Source of the DNA: Castellaniella ginsengisoli
Lineage (GTDB): Bacteria > Pseudomonadota > Gammaproteobacteria > Burkholderiales > Burkholderiaceae_B
Length of the DNA: 64,000 nt
Assembly (NCBI RefSeq): GCF_039523235.1
Contig: NZ_BAAAEX010000003.1
Strand: one strand, 5' to 3'
Positions 27,731 to 36,547 of the stretch are shown here, one piece after another (position 1 is the stretch's first letter; every line of letters starts with the position of its first letter). A model generated the notes under the pieces. The model saw only the letters and a list, made by a program, of their open reading frames with translations, had not been told where the DNA came from and ran no database searches. The translations under genes and the position numbers were made by a program.

Positions 27731-28539
27731 TTGCCGGAGATCAGGCCGTTCTGATAGCCAAGCGCGCGCAGCCGGGTCTGGGCCGCCTGGGCCGCCTCGT
27801 GAGATCCGAAGGGCCCCACCCGCAAGCGGTAGACGGTACGGCCGTTGGATTGGCCGCGCTCGACGTAGGCGTCGGTGACCCCGGCCTGATGCAGGCTGTC
27901 GCGCCGCGCCTGGGCGTCTTGCTCGGTCGTATAAGCGGCAACCTGGAGGTAGTAGCGGCCTTCCGCGGCGGAACGGGCGCCCGACCCAGCGGCCGGCGGC
28001 GTCTTGCCCGCCAGCAGGGCCAGGGCGACCGAGCCATCGTCCGTGCGCTCGGCCGGCGCCTTGGCGGTTGCGGGTTTGCCCGCCTCGGCGTGGGCGGCGG
28101 GCCGGGCAGGTTCGGCCGCCGCCTGATCGCGCGGCGGCTCGGGCGCCGGGCGGGCCAGTGCGGCCTGCTCGGCGGGCTGGGGCGCGGCGGCGGGCGGCTG
28201 GGTCTGGGGCGGCTCGGCAGGTGCGGAAGCCGCTGGCGCCGGATCGGCCGGAGGGGGGTTTACGCCGGCATCCTGCGCGGCATCGGGCTGGACTGCGGCG
28301 AGATCGGCGGCGGGCGGCAGGCTGGCGACCGGCGCGGGCACCACGATCGGCGTTGGCAGGTCGTCGGGCACGGAGTCGTCGAACAGCCAGGGCACGACGA
28401 TGAAGGCGGCCAGCACCAGGGCCAGGGCGCCGATCAGGCGCCGGCGGGCTTTTACACGCAATTCACGAAGCTGGGCCTCGGTGCCGGCAGACCGTGCCGG
28501 CGCGCGTTGTCCCGTTTCGGTTCCCTTGCGAAAAAACAT
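27727..28539 (-). CDS. dedD: SPOR-domain protein (DedD-like)
   Basis: A 270-residue bitopic membrane protein. A basic cytoplasmic start (KARRRLIG) is followed by one membrane segment (ALALVLAAFIVVPWLF, about residues 36-52), a long Pro/Ala-rich linker to about residue 190 and a C-terminal SPOR domain (YYLQVAAYTTEQDAQARRDS ... YRLRVGPFGSHEAAQ). SPOR domains bind denuded glycan strands at the division septum, and DedD helps constriction. Position between folC and cvpA matches E. coli dedD. The linker is low-complexity and not conserved. Confidence 0.9.
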   Translation of the reverse strand: MFFRKGTETGQRAPARSAGTEAQLRELRVKARRRLIGALALVLAAFIVVPWLFDDSVPDDLPTPIVVPAPVASLPPAADLAAVQPDAAQDAGVNPPPADPAPAASAPAEPPQTQPPAAAPQPAEQAALARPAPEPPRDQAAAEPARPAAHAEAGKPATAKAPAERTDDGSVALALLAGKTPPAAGSGARSAAEGRYYLQVAAYTTEQDAQARRDSLHQAGVTDAYVERGQSNGRTVYRLRVGPFGSHEAAQAAQTRLRALGYQNGLISGK

Positions 28540-28585
28540 CGTGCAGCCAACCCATCAAAAGTGGCGGATCGGCCCTTCGGCCCGA

Positions 28586-29998
28586 TCAGGACAGGACATC
28601 CCGGCCTTCGCGGCGCAGGACGTCGAGCACGGGACCGACCGTGGCAAACGATCCGAACACGAGAATTCTATCATTGTCGGTCGCCAGTCTCCTGGCCTCG
28701 GCAAAGGCTTGTTCCGGACTGTCAAAAGTGGAAACCTCGACGTCCCTGGAGGCCACGGCAGGCCGGGGGGCGGCTCGCACGCCAGGCTTGTGCTCGCCCG
28801 CGGGGCGTGAAATTTCGCTGGTCTGGGCAATGAATGGATCCACGGGGGCTTGCTCGCCGCTGATGCGGCGCACGATATCGGCCAGTTCCTGCGCCGTGGT
28901 GCCGCGCGGCCCGCCCAGGGTGGCGCACAGCCAGCGATCCACCCGCCGCGACAGGCGCGACAGCGTGGTTTCGATGTCTTTGTCGTGCAGCATGCCGATC
29001 ACCGCGTAGGTGTGCGGATAATGCCCCATGCTGTCCAGATTCTGCCCCAGGGCCGAGGCGGCATGCGGATTGTGCCCCACATCCAGGATGGTGGCGGGCA
29101 GGCCGGGCAGAATCTGCATGCGGCCCGGCAGGCTGACGTGCAGCAGGCCTTGGCGCACGTCTTGCTGGGTGACGACCAGCCGGTCGCGCAAAGCCTCCAG
29201 GGCGGCCAGGGCGGCCGAAGCGTTCAGCAGTTGATTGGCGCCGCGCAGGGCCGGATAGCCCAGCGCATTGCGGCGCTGCGAGCGGCCGCCGTAAGCCCAT
29301 TGCTGCCGGTCGCCGGAATAGTTGAAATCGACGCCGACGCGCCACAGGTCGGCGCCGATGGCCTTGGCGTGATCGATCACCGTCTGCGGCGGCACCGGGT
29401 CGGCGCAGATGGCGGGCTTTCCGGCGCGAAAGACATGCGCCTTTTCCAGACCGATGGCTTCGCGGGTATTGCCCAGGTATTGCGTGTGGTCCAGGTCTAC
29501 GCTGGTCAGGATGGCGCAGTCGGCATCGATCAGATTGACGGCGTCCAGGCGGCCGCCCAGGCCCACTTCCAGCACCGCGACGTCCAGGGGAGCCGCCTGG
29601 AACAGCAGCAGGGCCGCCAGCGTGGTCATCTCGAAATACGTCAGGGTCACGCCGTCGCGGGCGGCTTCGATGCGCTCGAGCTGCGCCACGATGTCCGCAT
29701 CGGAGGCTTCCTCGCCATTGACGCGGATGCGTTCGTTGAAACGCAGCAGGTGGGGCGAGGTGTACTTGCCGACCTTGTAGCCCGCGGTGAGCAGCATGGA
29801 TTCGAGCATGGCGCAGGTGGAACCCTTGCCGTTGGTGCCGGCCACGGTGATCTTGACGCAGTCCAGGGACAGGGACAGGCGCCCGGCCACGGCGCGGATG
29901 CGCTCCAGGCCCAGGTCGATGGCTTTCGGATGCAGGGTTTCCAGGTAGGCCAGCCAATCGGCGAGCGCGGCGCCCTGGGAGGGAGCGGAGAGAGGCAT
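28586..29998 (-). CDS. folC: dihydrofolate synthase / folylpolyglutamate synthase
   Basis: A 470-residue Mur-ligase-type enzyme that adds glutamate to dihydropteroate and to folates. The P-loop GTNGKGST is at residues 54-61, followed by KVGKYTSPHLLRFNERI. LEVGLGGRLDAVN, VDLDHTQYLGNTREAIGLEK and DVGHNPHAA are further signatures. The ATG is preferred over an in-frame TTG five codons earlier. A Pro/Arg-rich insertion around SRPAGEHKPG near residue 410 is longer than in most relatives. It heads the folC-dedD-cvpA-purF group; the accD gene that often precedes it is absent here, replaced by the PDH operon. Confidence 0.96.
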   Translation of the reverse strand: MPLSAPSQGAALADWLAYLETLHPKAIDLGLERIRAVAGRLSLSLDCVKITVAGTNGKGSTCAMLESMLLTAGYKVGKYTSPHLLRFNERIRVNGEEASDADIVAQLERIEAARDGVTLTYFEMTTLAALLLFQAAPLDVAVLEVGLGGRLDAVNLIDADCAILTSVDLDHTQYLGNTREAIGLEKAHVFRAGKPAICADPVPPQTVIDHAKAIGADLWRVGVDFNYSGDRQQWAYGGRSQRRNALGYPALRGANQLLNASAALAALEALRDRLVVTQQDVRQGLLHVSLPGRMQILPGLPATILDVGHNPHAASALGQNLDSMGHYPHTYAVIGMLHDKDIETTLSRLSRRVDRWLCATLGGPRGTTAQELADIVRRISGEQAPVDPFIAQTSEISRPAGEHKPGVRAAPRPAVASRDVEVSTFDSPEQAFAEARRLATDNDRILVFGSFATVGPVLDVLRREGRDVLS

Positions 29999-30043
29999 GA
30001 GACGGGAAAGCAATAGAAAGAGGGAATGGACAGCCCTGGAATG

Positions 30044-30079
30044 AAAAGACGGCAGGTGCCGATGTTAGCACCTGCCGTC
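30044..30079 (-). terminator. intrinsic terminator of the aceE-aceF-lpdA operon
   Basis: On the minus strand a 12-base-pair perfect stem, GACGGCAGGTGC with GCACCTGCCGTC, and an eight-base loop are followed directly by TTTT. It lies 57 bases past the lpdA stop and before folC, so it separates the two operons. Confidence 0.88.
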
Positions 30080-30135
30080 CAGGGGGACACGAGCATCCCT
30101 ACCGCTTATGCAGGCGGCGCGGCGCGGGGGCTCCT

Positions 30136-31920
30136 TTACCTTTTCCGGGCGGGCGGCACGTCCGTGCAATGCCCGTCGGCGACTTCGGCGGCCATGCCGA
30201 TGGACTCGCCCAGGGTCGGGTGCGGATGGACCGTCTTGCCGATGTCCACGGAATCCGAGCCCATCTCGATGGCCAGGGCCACTTCGCTGATGAGGTCGCC
30301 CGCATGCGTGCCGACGATGCCCCCGCCCAGGATGCGGCCCGTTTCGGCATCGAACAGCAGCTTGGTGAAGCCCTCGTCGCGGCCGTTGGCGATGGCCCGG
30401 CCCGAGGCCTGCCAGGGGAACAGGCCCTTCTTGACGGCAATGCCCTCCTTCTTGGCCGCGTCCTCGGTCAGACCGACCCAGGCAACCTCCGGATCGGTGT
30501 AGGCCACCGAAGGAATCACGCGCGCGTCGAAGAAAGCCTTGTGGCCGGCGATGGCCTCGGCGGCCACATGCGCCTCGTGGACCGCCTTGTGCGCCAGCAT
30601 GGGCTGACCCACGATATCGCCGATGGCATAGATGTGCGGCACGTTGGTGCGCATCTGCTTGTCCACGGCGATGAAGCCCCGGTCGGACACCGCCACGCCG
30701 GCGTTTTCCGCGCCGATCTTCTTGCCGTTGGGCGAGCGCCCGACAGCCTGCAGCACCAGGTCGTAGCGCTGGGGTTCCTTGGGGGCGGATTCGCCTTCGA
30801 AAGTGACCCAGATGCCGTCGTCCCTGGCCTCGGCGGCGACCGTCTTGGTATTGAGCATGACGTGGTCGAAGCGCCTGGCGTTCATTTTGTCCCAGACCTT
30901 GACCAGATCGCGATCGGCGCCGGTCATGAGGGTGGGCAGCATCTCCACCACGTCCAGGCGGGCGCCCAGCGCGGAGTAGACCGTGCCCATTTCCAGGCCG
31001 ATGATGCCGCCGCCGACGATCAGCATGCGCTTGGGCACCGATTTGAGGGCCAGCGCGCCGGTGGAGTCGACGATGCGCGGGTCGTCCGGCAGGAACGGCA
31101 GTTTCACCGACTGGCTGCCGGCGGCGATGATGGCCGAGGCGAACTTGACCGTGGCCTGGCTGCCGTCGGCCTTGGCCACCGTCAGGTGATGCGGGTCGGC
31201 GAAGGTGCCCACGCCCTGGATGACCGTGACTTTACGGGCTTTGGCCATGCCGGCCAGTCCGCCGGTGAGTTTGCCCACCACGGAATCCTTGTAGCCGCGC
31301 AGCTTGTCCAGATCGATCTCCGGCTCGCCGAAGGCGATCCCGTGGGCGGCCAGAGATTTGGCCTCTTCCAGGACGCCGACCGTGTGCAGCAGGGCCTTGG
31401 ATGGAATGCAGCCGACGTTCAGGCAGACCCCGCCCAGCGTGGCGTAGCGCTCGACGAGCACGACTTTCAGGCCCAGGTCGGCGGCGCGGAAGGCGGCCGA
31501 GTAGCCGCCGGGGCCCGCACCCAGCACCAGGACATCGTATTCGCCGTCGGCCGCGCCCGAAAACTGCGCTGGCGCCGAAGCCGGTGCCGGGGCAGCGGCC
31601 GGCGCGGCGACCGGCGCCGCAGGCGCCTGGGGCGCCGCTGCCGGCGCCGCCGACTGGACCGAGGCGGCCGGCGCGGCGGACTGCGCCGCTTCCGCGCGCA
31701 GGATCGGCATGCCCTGGGAAACCTTGTCGCCCAGCTTGACGAGGATTTCCTTGACCACCCCGCCCTGCTCGGCCGGGATCTCCATGGAGGCCTTGTCGGA
31801 CTCGACGGTGATCAGGCTTTGCTCGGCCTGGATGGTGTCGCCCACGGCGACCAGGATCTCGATGACTTCGACCGTGTCGAAGTCGCCGATGTCGGGGACG
31901 TTCAGATCGATGAGACTCAT
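30136..31920 (-). CDS. lpdA: dihydrolipoamide dehydrogenase (E3) with N-terminal lipoyl domain
   Basis: A 594-residue E3 that reoxidises dihydrolipoamide with NAD. Residues 1-78 are a lipoyl domain with the lipoylated Lys43 in ESDKASMEIP. After an Ala/Pro linker the FAD motif GAGPGGY is at 135-141 and the redox disulfide is Cys167/Cys172 in GVCLNVGCIPSK. VGGGIIGLEMG binds NAD, and the C-terminal HPHPTLGES carries the catalytic His. E3 with its own lipoyl domain is known in several betaproteobacteria. It follows aceF by ten bases and ends the operon at a terminator. Confidence 0.97.
   Translation of the reverse strand: MSLIDLNVPDIGDFDTVEVIEILVAVGDTIQAEQSLITVESDKASMEIPAEQGGVVKEILVKLGDKVSQGMPILRAEAAQSAAPAASVQSAAPAAAPQAPAAPVAAPAAAPAPASAPAQFSGAADGEYDVLVLGAGPGGYSAAFRAADLGLKVVLVERYATLGGVCLNVGCIPSKALLHTVGVLEEAKSLAAHGIAFGEPEIDLDKLRGYKDSVVGKLTGGLAGMAKARKVTVIQGVGTFADPHHLTVAKADGSQATVKFASAIIAAGSQSVKLPFLPDDPRIVDSTGALALKSVPKRMLIVGGGIIGLEMGTVYSALGARLDVVEMLPTLMTGADRDLVKVWDKMNARRFDHVMLNTKTVAAEARDDGIWVTFEGESAPKEPQRYDLVLQAVGRSPNGKKIGAENAGVAVSDRGFIAVDKQMRTNVPHIYAIGDIVGQPMLAHKAVHEAHVAAEAIAGHKAFFDARVIPSVAYTDPEVAWVGLTEDAAKKEGIAVKKGLFPWQASGRAIANGRDEGFTKLLFDAETGRILGGGIVGTHAGDLISEVALAIEMGSDSVDIGKTVHPHPTLGESIGMAAEVADGHCTDVPPARKR
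31778..31905. repeat. lipoyl-domain direct repeat, copy in lpdA
   Basis: About 124 bases coding for the lipoyl core around ESDKASMEIP. I count about eight differences from the inner aceF copy at 33114 and about a dozen from the outer aceF copy at 33450. Confidence 0.8.
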
Positions 31921-31930
31921 GCCGTCCCCC

Positions 31931-33595
31931 TCACAGGATGATGCGGCGGAAATCCGCCAGCAGGCTCGCCAGGTAGGCGTTGAAGCGCGCGGCGGCGGCC
32001 CCATCGATCACGCGGTGATCATAGGATAGCGACAACGGCAGCATCAGGCGCGGCTGGAAGGCCTGGCCGTCCCAGACAGGCTGCATGGCCGAACGCGATA
32101 CGCCGAGGATGGCGACCTCGGGCGCATTGATGATCGGCGTGAAATCCGTCCCGCCAATTCCGCCCAGGGAAGAAATCGAGAAGCAGCCGCCCTGCATCTG
32201 CGAGGGAGAAAGCTTGCCTTCCCGGGCCAGGCCGGCGAGTTCGGCGGTTTCCGCCGCGAGTTCCATCACCCCTTTCTTGTCGGCGTCCCGGATCACGGGC
32301 ACTACCAGGCCATTGGGCGTGTCGGCCGCGAAGCCGATGTGGAAATAGCGCTTGAGCACCAGGTTGTCGCCGTCCAGCGAAGCGTTGAATTCCGGGAATT
32401 TCTTCAGGGCCGCGACCACGGCCTTGATCAGGAAGGCCAGCATGGTGACCTTGGCGCCGGACTTCTTGTTTTCCGCATTCAACTGCTGGCGCAGCGCTTC
32501 GAGCTCGGTAATGTCGGCCACGTCGTTGTTGGTGACGTGCGGGATCATGACCCAGTTGCGATGCAGGTTGGCGCCGGAAATCTTCTTGATGCGCGGCAGC
32601 GGCTTGGCTTCGATTGCGCCGAACTTGGCAAAATCGACCTTGGGCCAGCCCAGCACGCTGAAGCCTTCGCCCGCCGGCAAGGTCGAGCCCACGGGGCTTG
32701 CGCCGCCGGTGGCCAGGGCCTGCTTGACGTAGGCGCGGACGTCGTCGGCGGTGATGCGGTTCTTGGGCCCGCTGCCGATGACCTGGGCCAGGTTGACGCC
32801 CAGTTCGCGGGCGAACCGGCGCACCGACGGCGACGCATGCGGCAGGTTGCGCAGCGGCACGTCGGCTTCGGCGAAGGAGGCCGTCGGCGACGTGCGCTCG
32901 GGCGCGCTGGACGCCATCGAGGACGCGGCCGGCGCAGGGGCCGATGCGGGTTCGGGCGCGGGCGCGGGGGCTGGCGCCGGGGCGGCGGCGGCCGGGGCGG
33001 CCGCCTGGGGCGCCCCGCCGGCGGCTTCCACCATCAGGATTTTCGTCCCCTGGGAGACCTTGTCGCCCACCTTGACGAGCACTTCCTTGACGACCCCGCC
33101 CACCGAGGCCGGGATCTCCATGGAGGCCTTGTCGGATTCGACGGTGATCAGGCTTTGCTCGGCCTGGATGGTATCGCCAGCGGCAACCAGGACCTCGATG
33201 ACTTCGACCGTATCGAAGTCGCCGATGTCCGGGACGACCACGGGCTGCGTGCCGCCCGCAGCGGCGGGGGCCGCCGCAGGTTCAGCCTTCGCCGGCGCGG
33301 GGGCCGCGGCCGGGGCCGGGGCAGGCGCAGCGGCTTCGGGCGCAGGCGCCGCGCCTGAAGCCTCGACTTCCAGGATGACCGAGCCTTCGGTGACTTTGTC
33401 GCCCAGCTTGACCTTGAGCGCTTTCACCACCCCGCCCTGCGACGCCGGGATCTCCATGGAGGCCTTGTCGGACTCGACGGTGATCAGGCTCTGCTCGGCC
33501 TCGATCGTGTCGCCCACGGCCACGAGGACTTCGATGACCTCGACGGCGTCGAAATCGCCGATGTCGGGGACTTTGATTTCCACGATATTGCTCAT
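31931..33595 (-). CDS. aceF: pyruvate dehydrogenase E2, dihydrolipoamide acetyltransferase
   Basis: A 554-residue E2 that forms the core of the pyruvate dehydrogenase complex and moves acetyl groups from lipoamide to CoA. Two lipoyl domains are present with Lys44 and Lys156, both in ESDKASMEIP, joined by Ala/Pro linkers. A peripheral-subunit-binding domain follows at about 253-290 (ASPSVRRFARELGVNL ... ITADDVRAYV). The catalytic domain has the active-site His at about 527 in SYDHRVIDGA. It lies 14 bases after aceE and ten before lpdA. E. coli E2 has three lipoyl domains; here the third has its counterpart on E3. Confidence 0.98.
   Translation of the reverse strand: MSNIVEIKVPDIGDFDAVEVIEVLVAVGDTIEAEQSLITVESDKASMEIPASQGGVVKALKVKLGDKVTEGSVILEVEASGAAPAPEAAAPAPAPAAAPAPAKAEPAAAPAAAGGTQPVVVPDIGDFDTVEVIEVLVAAGDTIQAEQSLITVESDKASMEIPASVGGVVKEVLVKVGDKVSQGTKILMVEAAGGAPQAAAPAAAAPAPAPAPAPEPASAPAPAASSMASSAPERTSPTASFAEADVPLRNLPHASPSVRRFARELGVNLAQVIGSGPKNRITADDVRAYVKQALATGGASPVGSTLPAGEGFSVLGWPKVDFAKFGAIEAKPLPRIKKISGANLHRNWVMIPHVTNNDVADITELEALRQQLNAENKKSGAKVTMLAFLIKAVVAALKKFPEFNASLDGDNLVLKRYFHIGFAADTPNGLVVPVIRDADKKGVMELAAETAELAGLAREGKLSPSQMQGGCFSISSLGGIGGTDFTPIINAPEVAILGVSRSAMQPVWDGQAFQPRLMLPLSLSYDHRVIDGAAAARFNAYLASLLADFRRIIL
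33114..33240. repeat. lipoyl-domain direct repeat, inner aceF copy
   Basis: Second lipoyl domain of aceF. It is closer to the lpdA copy (about eight differences over some 124 bases) than would be expected from an old duplication, which suggests recent gene conversion. Confidence 0.8.
33450..33576. repeat. lipoyl-domain direct repeat, outer aceF copy
   Basis: First lipoyl domain of aceF, about 90 percent identical by eye to the lpdA copy. Confidence 0.8.
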
Positions 33596-33609
33596 GTTGT
33601 TCGTCCTCC

Positions 33610-36318
33610 TCAGGCGTGGTGCGGATTGGCCTTGTCGGCGTCGATGCCGTACTTGGCAATCGCCTCGGCGCACTTCTTGATGTCGATGGTGCCCTCGTCC
33701 GCCAGGCTGCGCAGGGCGGCAAGCACCACGAAATAGCGGTCGATCTCGAAGTGCTTGCGCAGTTCGGAGCGGAAGTCGGAACGGCCGTAACCGTCGGTTC
33801 CCAGGACCTTGAGCGAGCGGCCGGCCGGCACGAAGGGGCGGATCATGTCGCCATAGGCCTTGATGTAGTCGGTCGACACGATGATCGGGCCTTGGGTGCC
33901 CTTCAGTTGACGGGTGACGTAGGCTTCCTGGGCCGGCTCGGTCGGATGCAGCAGATTGTGGCGCTCGACGTCCAGGCCGTCGCGGCGCAGTTCCGTGAAG
34001 CTGGTCACGCTCCAGACGTCCGAGGTCACGCCCCAGTCTTTTTCGAGCAGTTCCTGGGCGGCTTGAACTTCGCGCAGGATCGTGCCGGAGCCCATCAATT
34101 GGACGTGCTTTTTGGCGGGCTTGGCGCTGGACTGGAGCTTGTACATCCCCTTGAGGATGCCTTCCTCGTCGCCCGCCTTCAGGCCCGGCTGCGCATAGTT
34201 TTCGTTCATGACCGTGATGTAGAAGAACACGTCTTCCTGGTCATGCATCATGCGCTGCAGGCCGCTGCGGATGATGACGGCGACTTCGTGCGCGAAAGCG
34301 GGGTCGTAGGCCACGCAATTCGGAATCAAGGAAGCCTGGATGTGGCTGTGGCCGTCTTCGTGCTGCAGGCCCTCGCCGTTCAGCGTGGTGCGCCCGGCCG
34401 TGCCGCCCAGCACGAAGCCGCGGGCCAGCATGTCGCCCGCCGCCCAGGCATGGTCGCCAAAGCGCTGGAACCCGAACATCGAGTAGTAGATGAAGAACGG
34501 GATCATGATGCAGTTGCTGACGGAATACGACGTCGCCGCCGCGATCCACGAGCTGAAGCCGCCGGCTTCATTGATGCCTTCCTGCAGCAGTTGGCCATTC
34601 TCGGCCTCGCGGTAGTACATCACCTGGCCCTTGTCGACCGGCACGTACTTCTGGCCCTCGGGGGCGTAGATGCCGATCTGGCGGAACAGGCCCTCCATGC
34701 CGAAGGTGCGGGACTCGTCCACCAGGATGGGCACCACGCGCGGCGCCAGGTCCTTGTCGCGCAGGATCTGGTTGAGCACCCGGACGAAAGCCTGGGTGGT
34801 GGAGATCTCGCGGCCCTCCGCCGTAGGCTCCAGCACGGCCTTGAAGGCGTCGAGCGGCGGCACCGGCAGGGACTGGTCGGCCTTCGCGCGGCGGTGCGGC
34901 AGGTAGCCCCCCAGCGCCTTGCGGTGCTCGTGCAGGTATTTCATTTCCGGGGAGTCTTCCGCCGGCTTGAAGAAGGGGATCTCGTCGACCTTGTCGTCGG
35001 GGATGGGGATGTTGAAGCGGTCGCGGAATTCGCGCACCGAATCGATGTCCAGTTTCTTTTGCTGGTGGGTGGGGTTCTTGGCCTGGCCGACGTGGCCCAT
35101 GCCGTAGCCCTTGATGGTCTTGGCCAGGATGACCGAAGGCTGGCCCTTGTGGTTGGCCGCAGCCGAGAAGGCGGCATAGACCTTGTGCGGATCGTGGCCG
35201 CCGCGATTCAGACGCCAGACGTCTTCGTCGCTCATGCGGCTGACCATCTCCAGCAGCTTCGGGTGCTTGCCGAAGAATTTCTCGCGCACGAACTTGCCGT
35301 CGTTGGCCTTGTAGGCCTGGTATTCGCCGTCCACGGTTTCTTCCATGATGCGGCGCAGGATGCCTTCCTTGTCGCGGGCGAACAAGGGATCCCAGTAGCC
35401 GCCCCAGATCAGCTTGAGCACGTTCCAGCCATTGCCGCGGAAGGCGCCTTCGAGCTCCTGGATGATCTTGCCGTTGCCGCGCACCGGGCCGTCCAGGCGC
35501 TGCAGATTGCAGTTGACCACGAAGATCAGGTTGTCGAGCTTTTCGCGCGAGGCCAGGCCGATGGCCGCCAGCGTTTCGGGCTCATCGATCTCGCCGTCGC
35601 CCACGAACACCCAGACCTTGCGCTGGGCCGTATCGGCCAGCCCGCGGGCATGCAGGTATTTCAGGAAACGCGCCTGATAGATGGCCATCATGGGCCCCAG
35701 GCCCATGGACACCGTGGAGAACTGCCAGAAATCGGGCATGAGCTTGGGGTGCGGGTAAGAGGACAGCCCCTTGCCCTTGCCGCCGACTTCCTGGCGGAAG
35801 TAGTTCAGATTTTCTTCGGTCAGGCGGCCCTCGAGGAAGGCGCGCGCATACATGCCCGGAGACGAGTGTCCCTGGAAATACACCAGGTCGCCGCCGTGAT
35901 CGGGCGATTCGGCATGCCAGAAGTGGTTCTGGCCGCATTCGATCATGGTCGCCAGCGAGGCGAAGGACGCGATGTGGCCGCCCAGGCTGCCGCCGTCGGC
36001 GGGCTCGACCTTGTTGGCCTTGACCACCATGGCCATGGCGTTCCAGCGGATGTAGGAACGGATGCGCTCTTCCAGCACCATATTGCCCGGATGGGCGGGT
36101 TCCAGCCCCGGGGGAATGGTGTTGACGTACGCCGTGTTCAGCGAATAGGGGATGTGGGCGCCGCTGCGGCGGGCCAGGTCGATCAGGCGTTCGATCAGGT
36201 AGTGGGCGCGTTCGGCGCCTTCACGGTCGAGCACTGCTTCCAGCGCATCGATCCATTCCTGGGTTTCCTGCTGATCGATATCCGCCGCCGCCGCGTGGAC
36301 TTGGTCAAGAGAGGACAT
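33610..36318 (-). CDS. aceE: pyruvate dehydrogenase E1 component (homodimeric)
   Basis: A 902-residue homodimeric E1 that decarboxylates pyruvate on thiamine diphosphate and acetylates the lipoyl arm of E2. The cofactor motif reads VGDGEIDEPETLAAIGLASR through NLIFVVNCNLQRLDGPV. DGGSLGGHIASFASLATM, HFWHAESPDHGGDLVYFQGH and, further on, GGTAGRTTLNGEGLQHEDGH are conserved blocks of the AceE type. The start at MSSLDQVHAA has a promoter-proximal leader of about 127 bases; the in-frame upstream extension has no family support. It is divergent from a PAS sensor kinase gene. Confidence 0.98.
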   Translation of the reverse strand: MSSLDQVHAAAADIDQQETQEWIDALEAVLDREGAERAHYLIERLIDLARRSGAHIPYSLNTAYVNTIPPGLEPAHPGNMVLEERIRSYIRWNAMAMVVKANKVEPADGGSLGGHIASFASLATMIECGQNHFWHAESPDHGGDLVYFQGHSSPGMYARAFLEGRLTEENLNYFRQEVGGKGKGLSSYPHPKLMPDFWQFSTVSMGLGPMMAIYQARFLKYLHARGLADTAQRKVWVFVGDGEIDEPETLAAIGLASREKLDNLIFVVNCNLQRLDGPVRGNGKIIQELEGAFRGNGWNVLKLIWGGYWDPLFARDKEGILRRIMEETVDGEYQAYKANDGKFVREKFFGKHPKLLEMVSRMSDEDVWRLNRGGHDPHKVYAAFSAAANHKGQPSVILAKTIKGYGMGHVGQAKNPTHQQKKLDIDSVREFRDRFNIPIPDDKVDEIPFFKPAEDSPEMKYLHEHRKALGGYLPHRRAKADQSLPVPPLDAFKAVLEPTAEGREISTTQAFVRVLNQILRDKDLAPRVVPILVDESRTFGMEGLFRQIGIYAPEGQKYVPVDKGQVMYYREAENGQLLQEGINEAGGFSSWIAAATSYSVSNCIMIPFFIYYSMFGFQRFGDHAWAAGDMLARGFVLGGTAGRTTLNGEGLQHEDGHSHIQASLIPNCVAYDPAFAHEVAVIIRSGLQRMMHDQEDVFFYITVMNENYAQPGLKAGDEEGILKGMYKLQSSAKPAKKHVQLMGSGTILREVQAAQELLEKDWGVTSDVWSVTSFTELRRDGLDVERHNLLHPTEPAQEAYVTRQLKGTQGPIIVSTDYIKAYGDMIRPFVPAGRSLKVLGTDGYGRSDFRSELRKHFEIDRYFVVLAALRSLADEGTIDIKKCAEAIAKYGIDADKANPHHA

Positions 36319-36451
36319 GGGGTGTGTCTCCTGTGGTGTGGTTCGATGACGCGACCACACATCGCGCCAGCCTGATAAAGGGGGATGCGCCAGCAGCATT
36401 GCAACGGAGGCACCGGGCACGTTCACGCCCCGGGAGCCGGCACTTGCAGCC

Positions 36452-36480
36452 ATTCTAGGAAAGAGCCCGCCCTAGCACAA
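36452..36480 (-). promoter_or_regulatory. candidate aceE promoter
   Basis: On the minus strand TTGTGC (36475-36480) and TAGAAT (36452-36457) are exactly 17 bases apart, giving a leader of about 127 bases before aceE. Confidence 0.55.
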
Positions 36481-36486
36481 GCAAAA

Positions 36487-36515
36487 TTTCATCAGATGAT
36501 ATGTATTTTTATTAT
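36487..36515 (+). promoter_or_regulatory. candidate sensor-kinase promoter with overlapping dyad
   Basis: TTTCAT and TATTAT (36510-36515) are 17 bases apart in an AT-rich stretch ahead of the kinase gene. A perfect short dyad TCATC-A-GATGA at 36489-36499 overlaps the -35 box and lies just upstream of the aceE promoter, a suitable place for a shared operator. Confidence 0.35.
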
Positions 36516-36547
36516 GTGAAAAATTGAATGGGCTTTTCGCGTCTAAA

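Noticed and set aside
33616..36375. Very long open frame (over 900 codons) opposite aceE
   Set aside because: It is the antisense of a well-supported gene. High GC leaves such frames open; there is no domain signal and no start context. The same holds for long frames opposite ppsA (2549-5119), bamA (12619-14088), glnD (23322-25172), the oligopeptidase (39860-41482) and copA (44438-46852).
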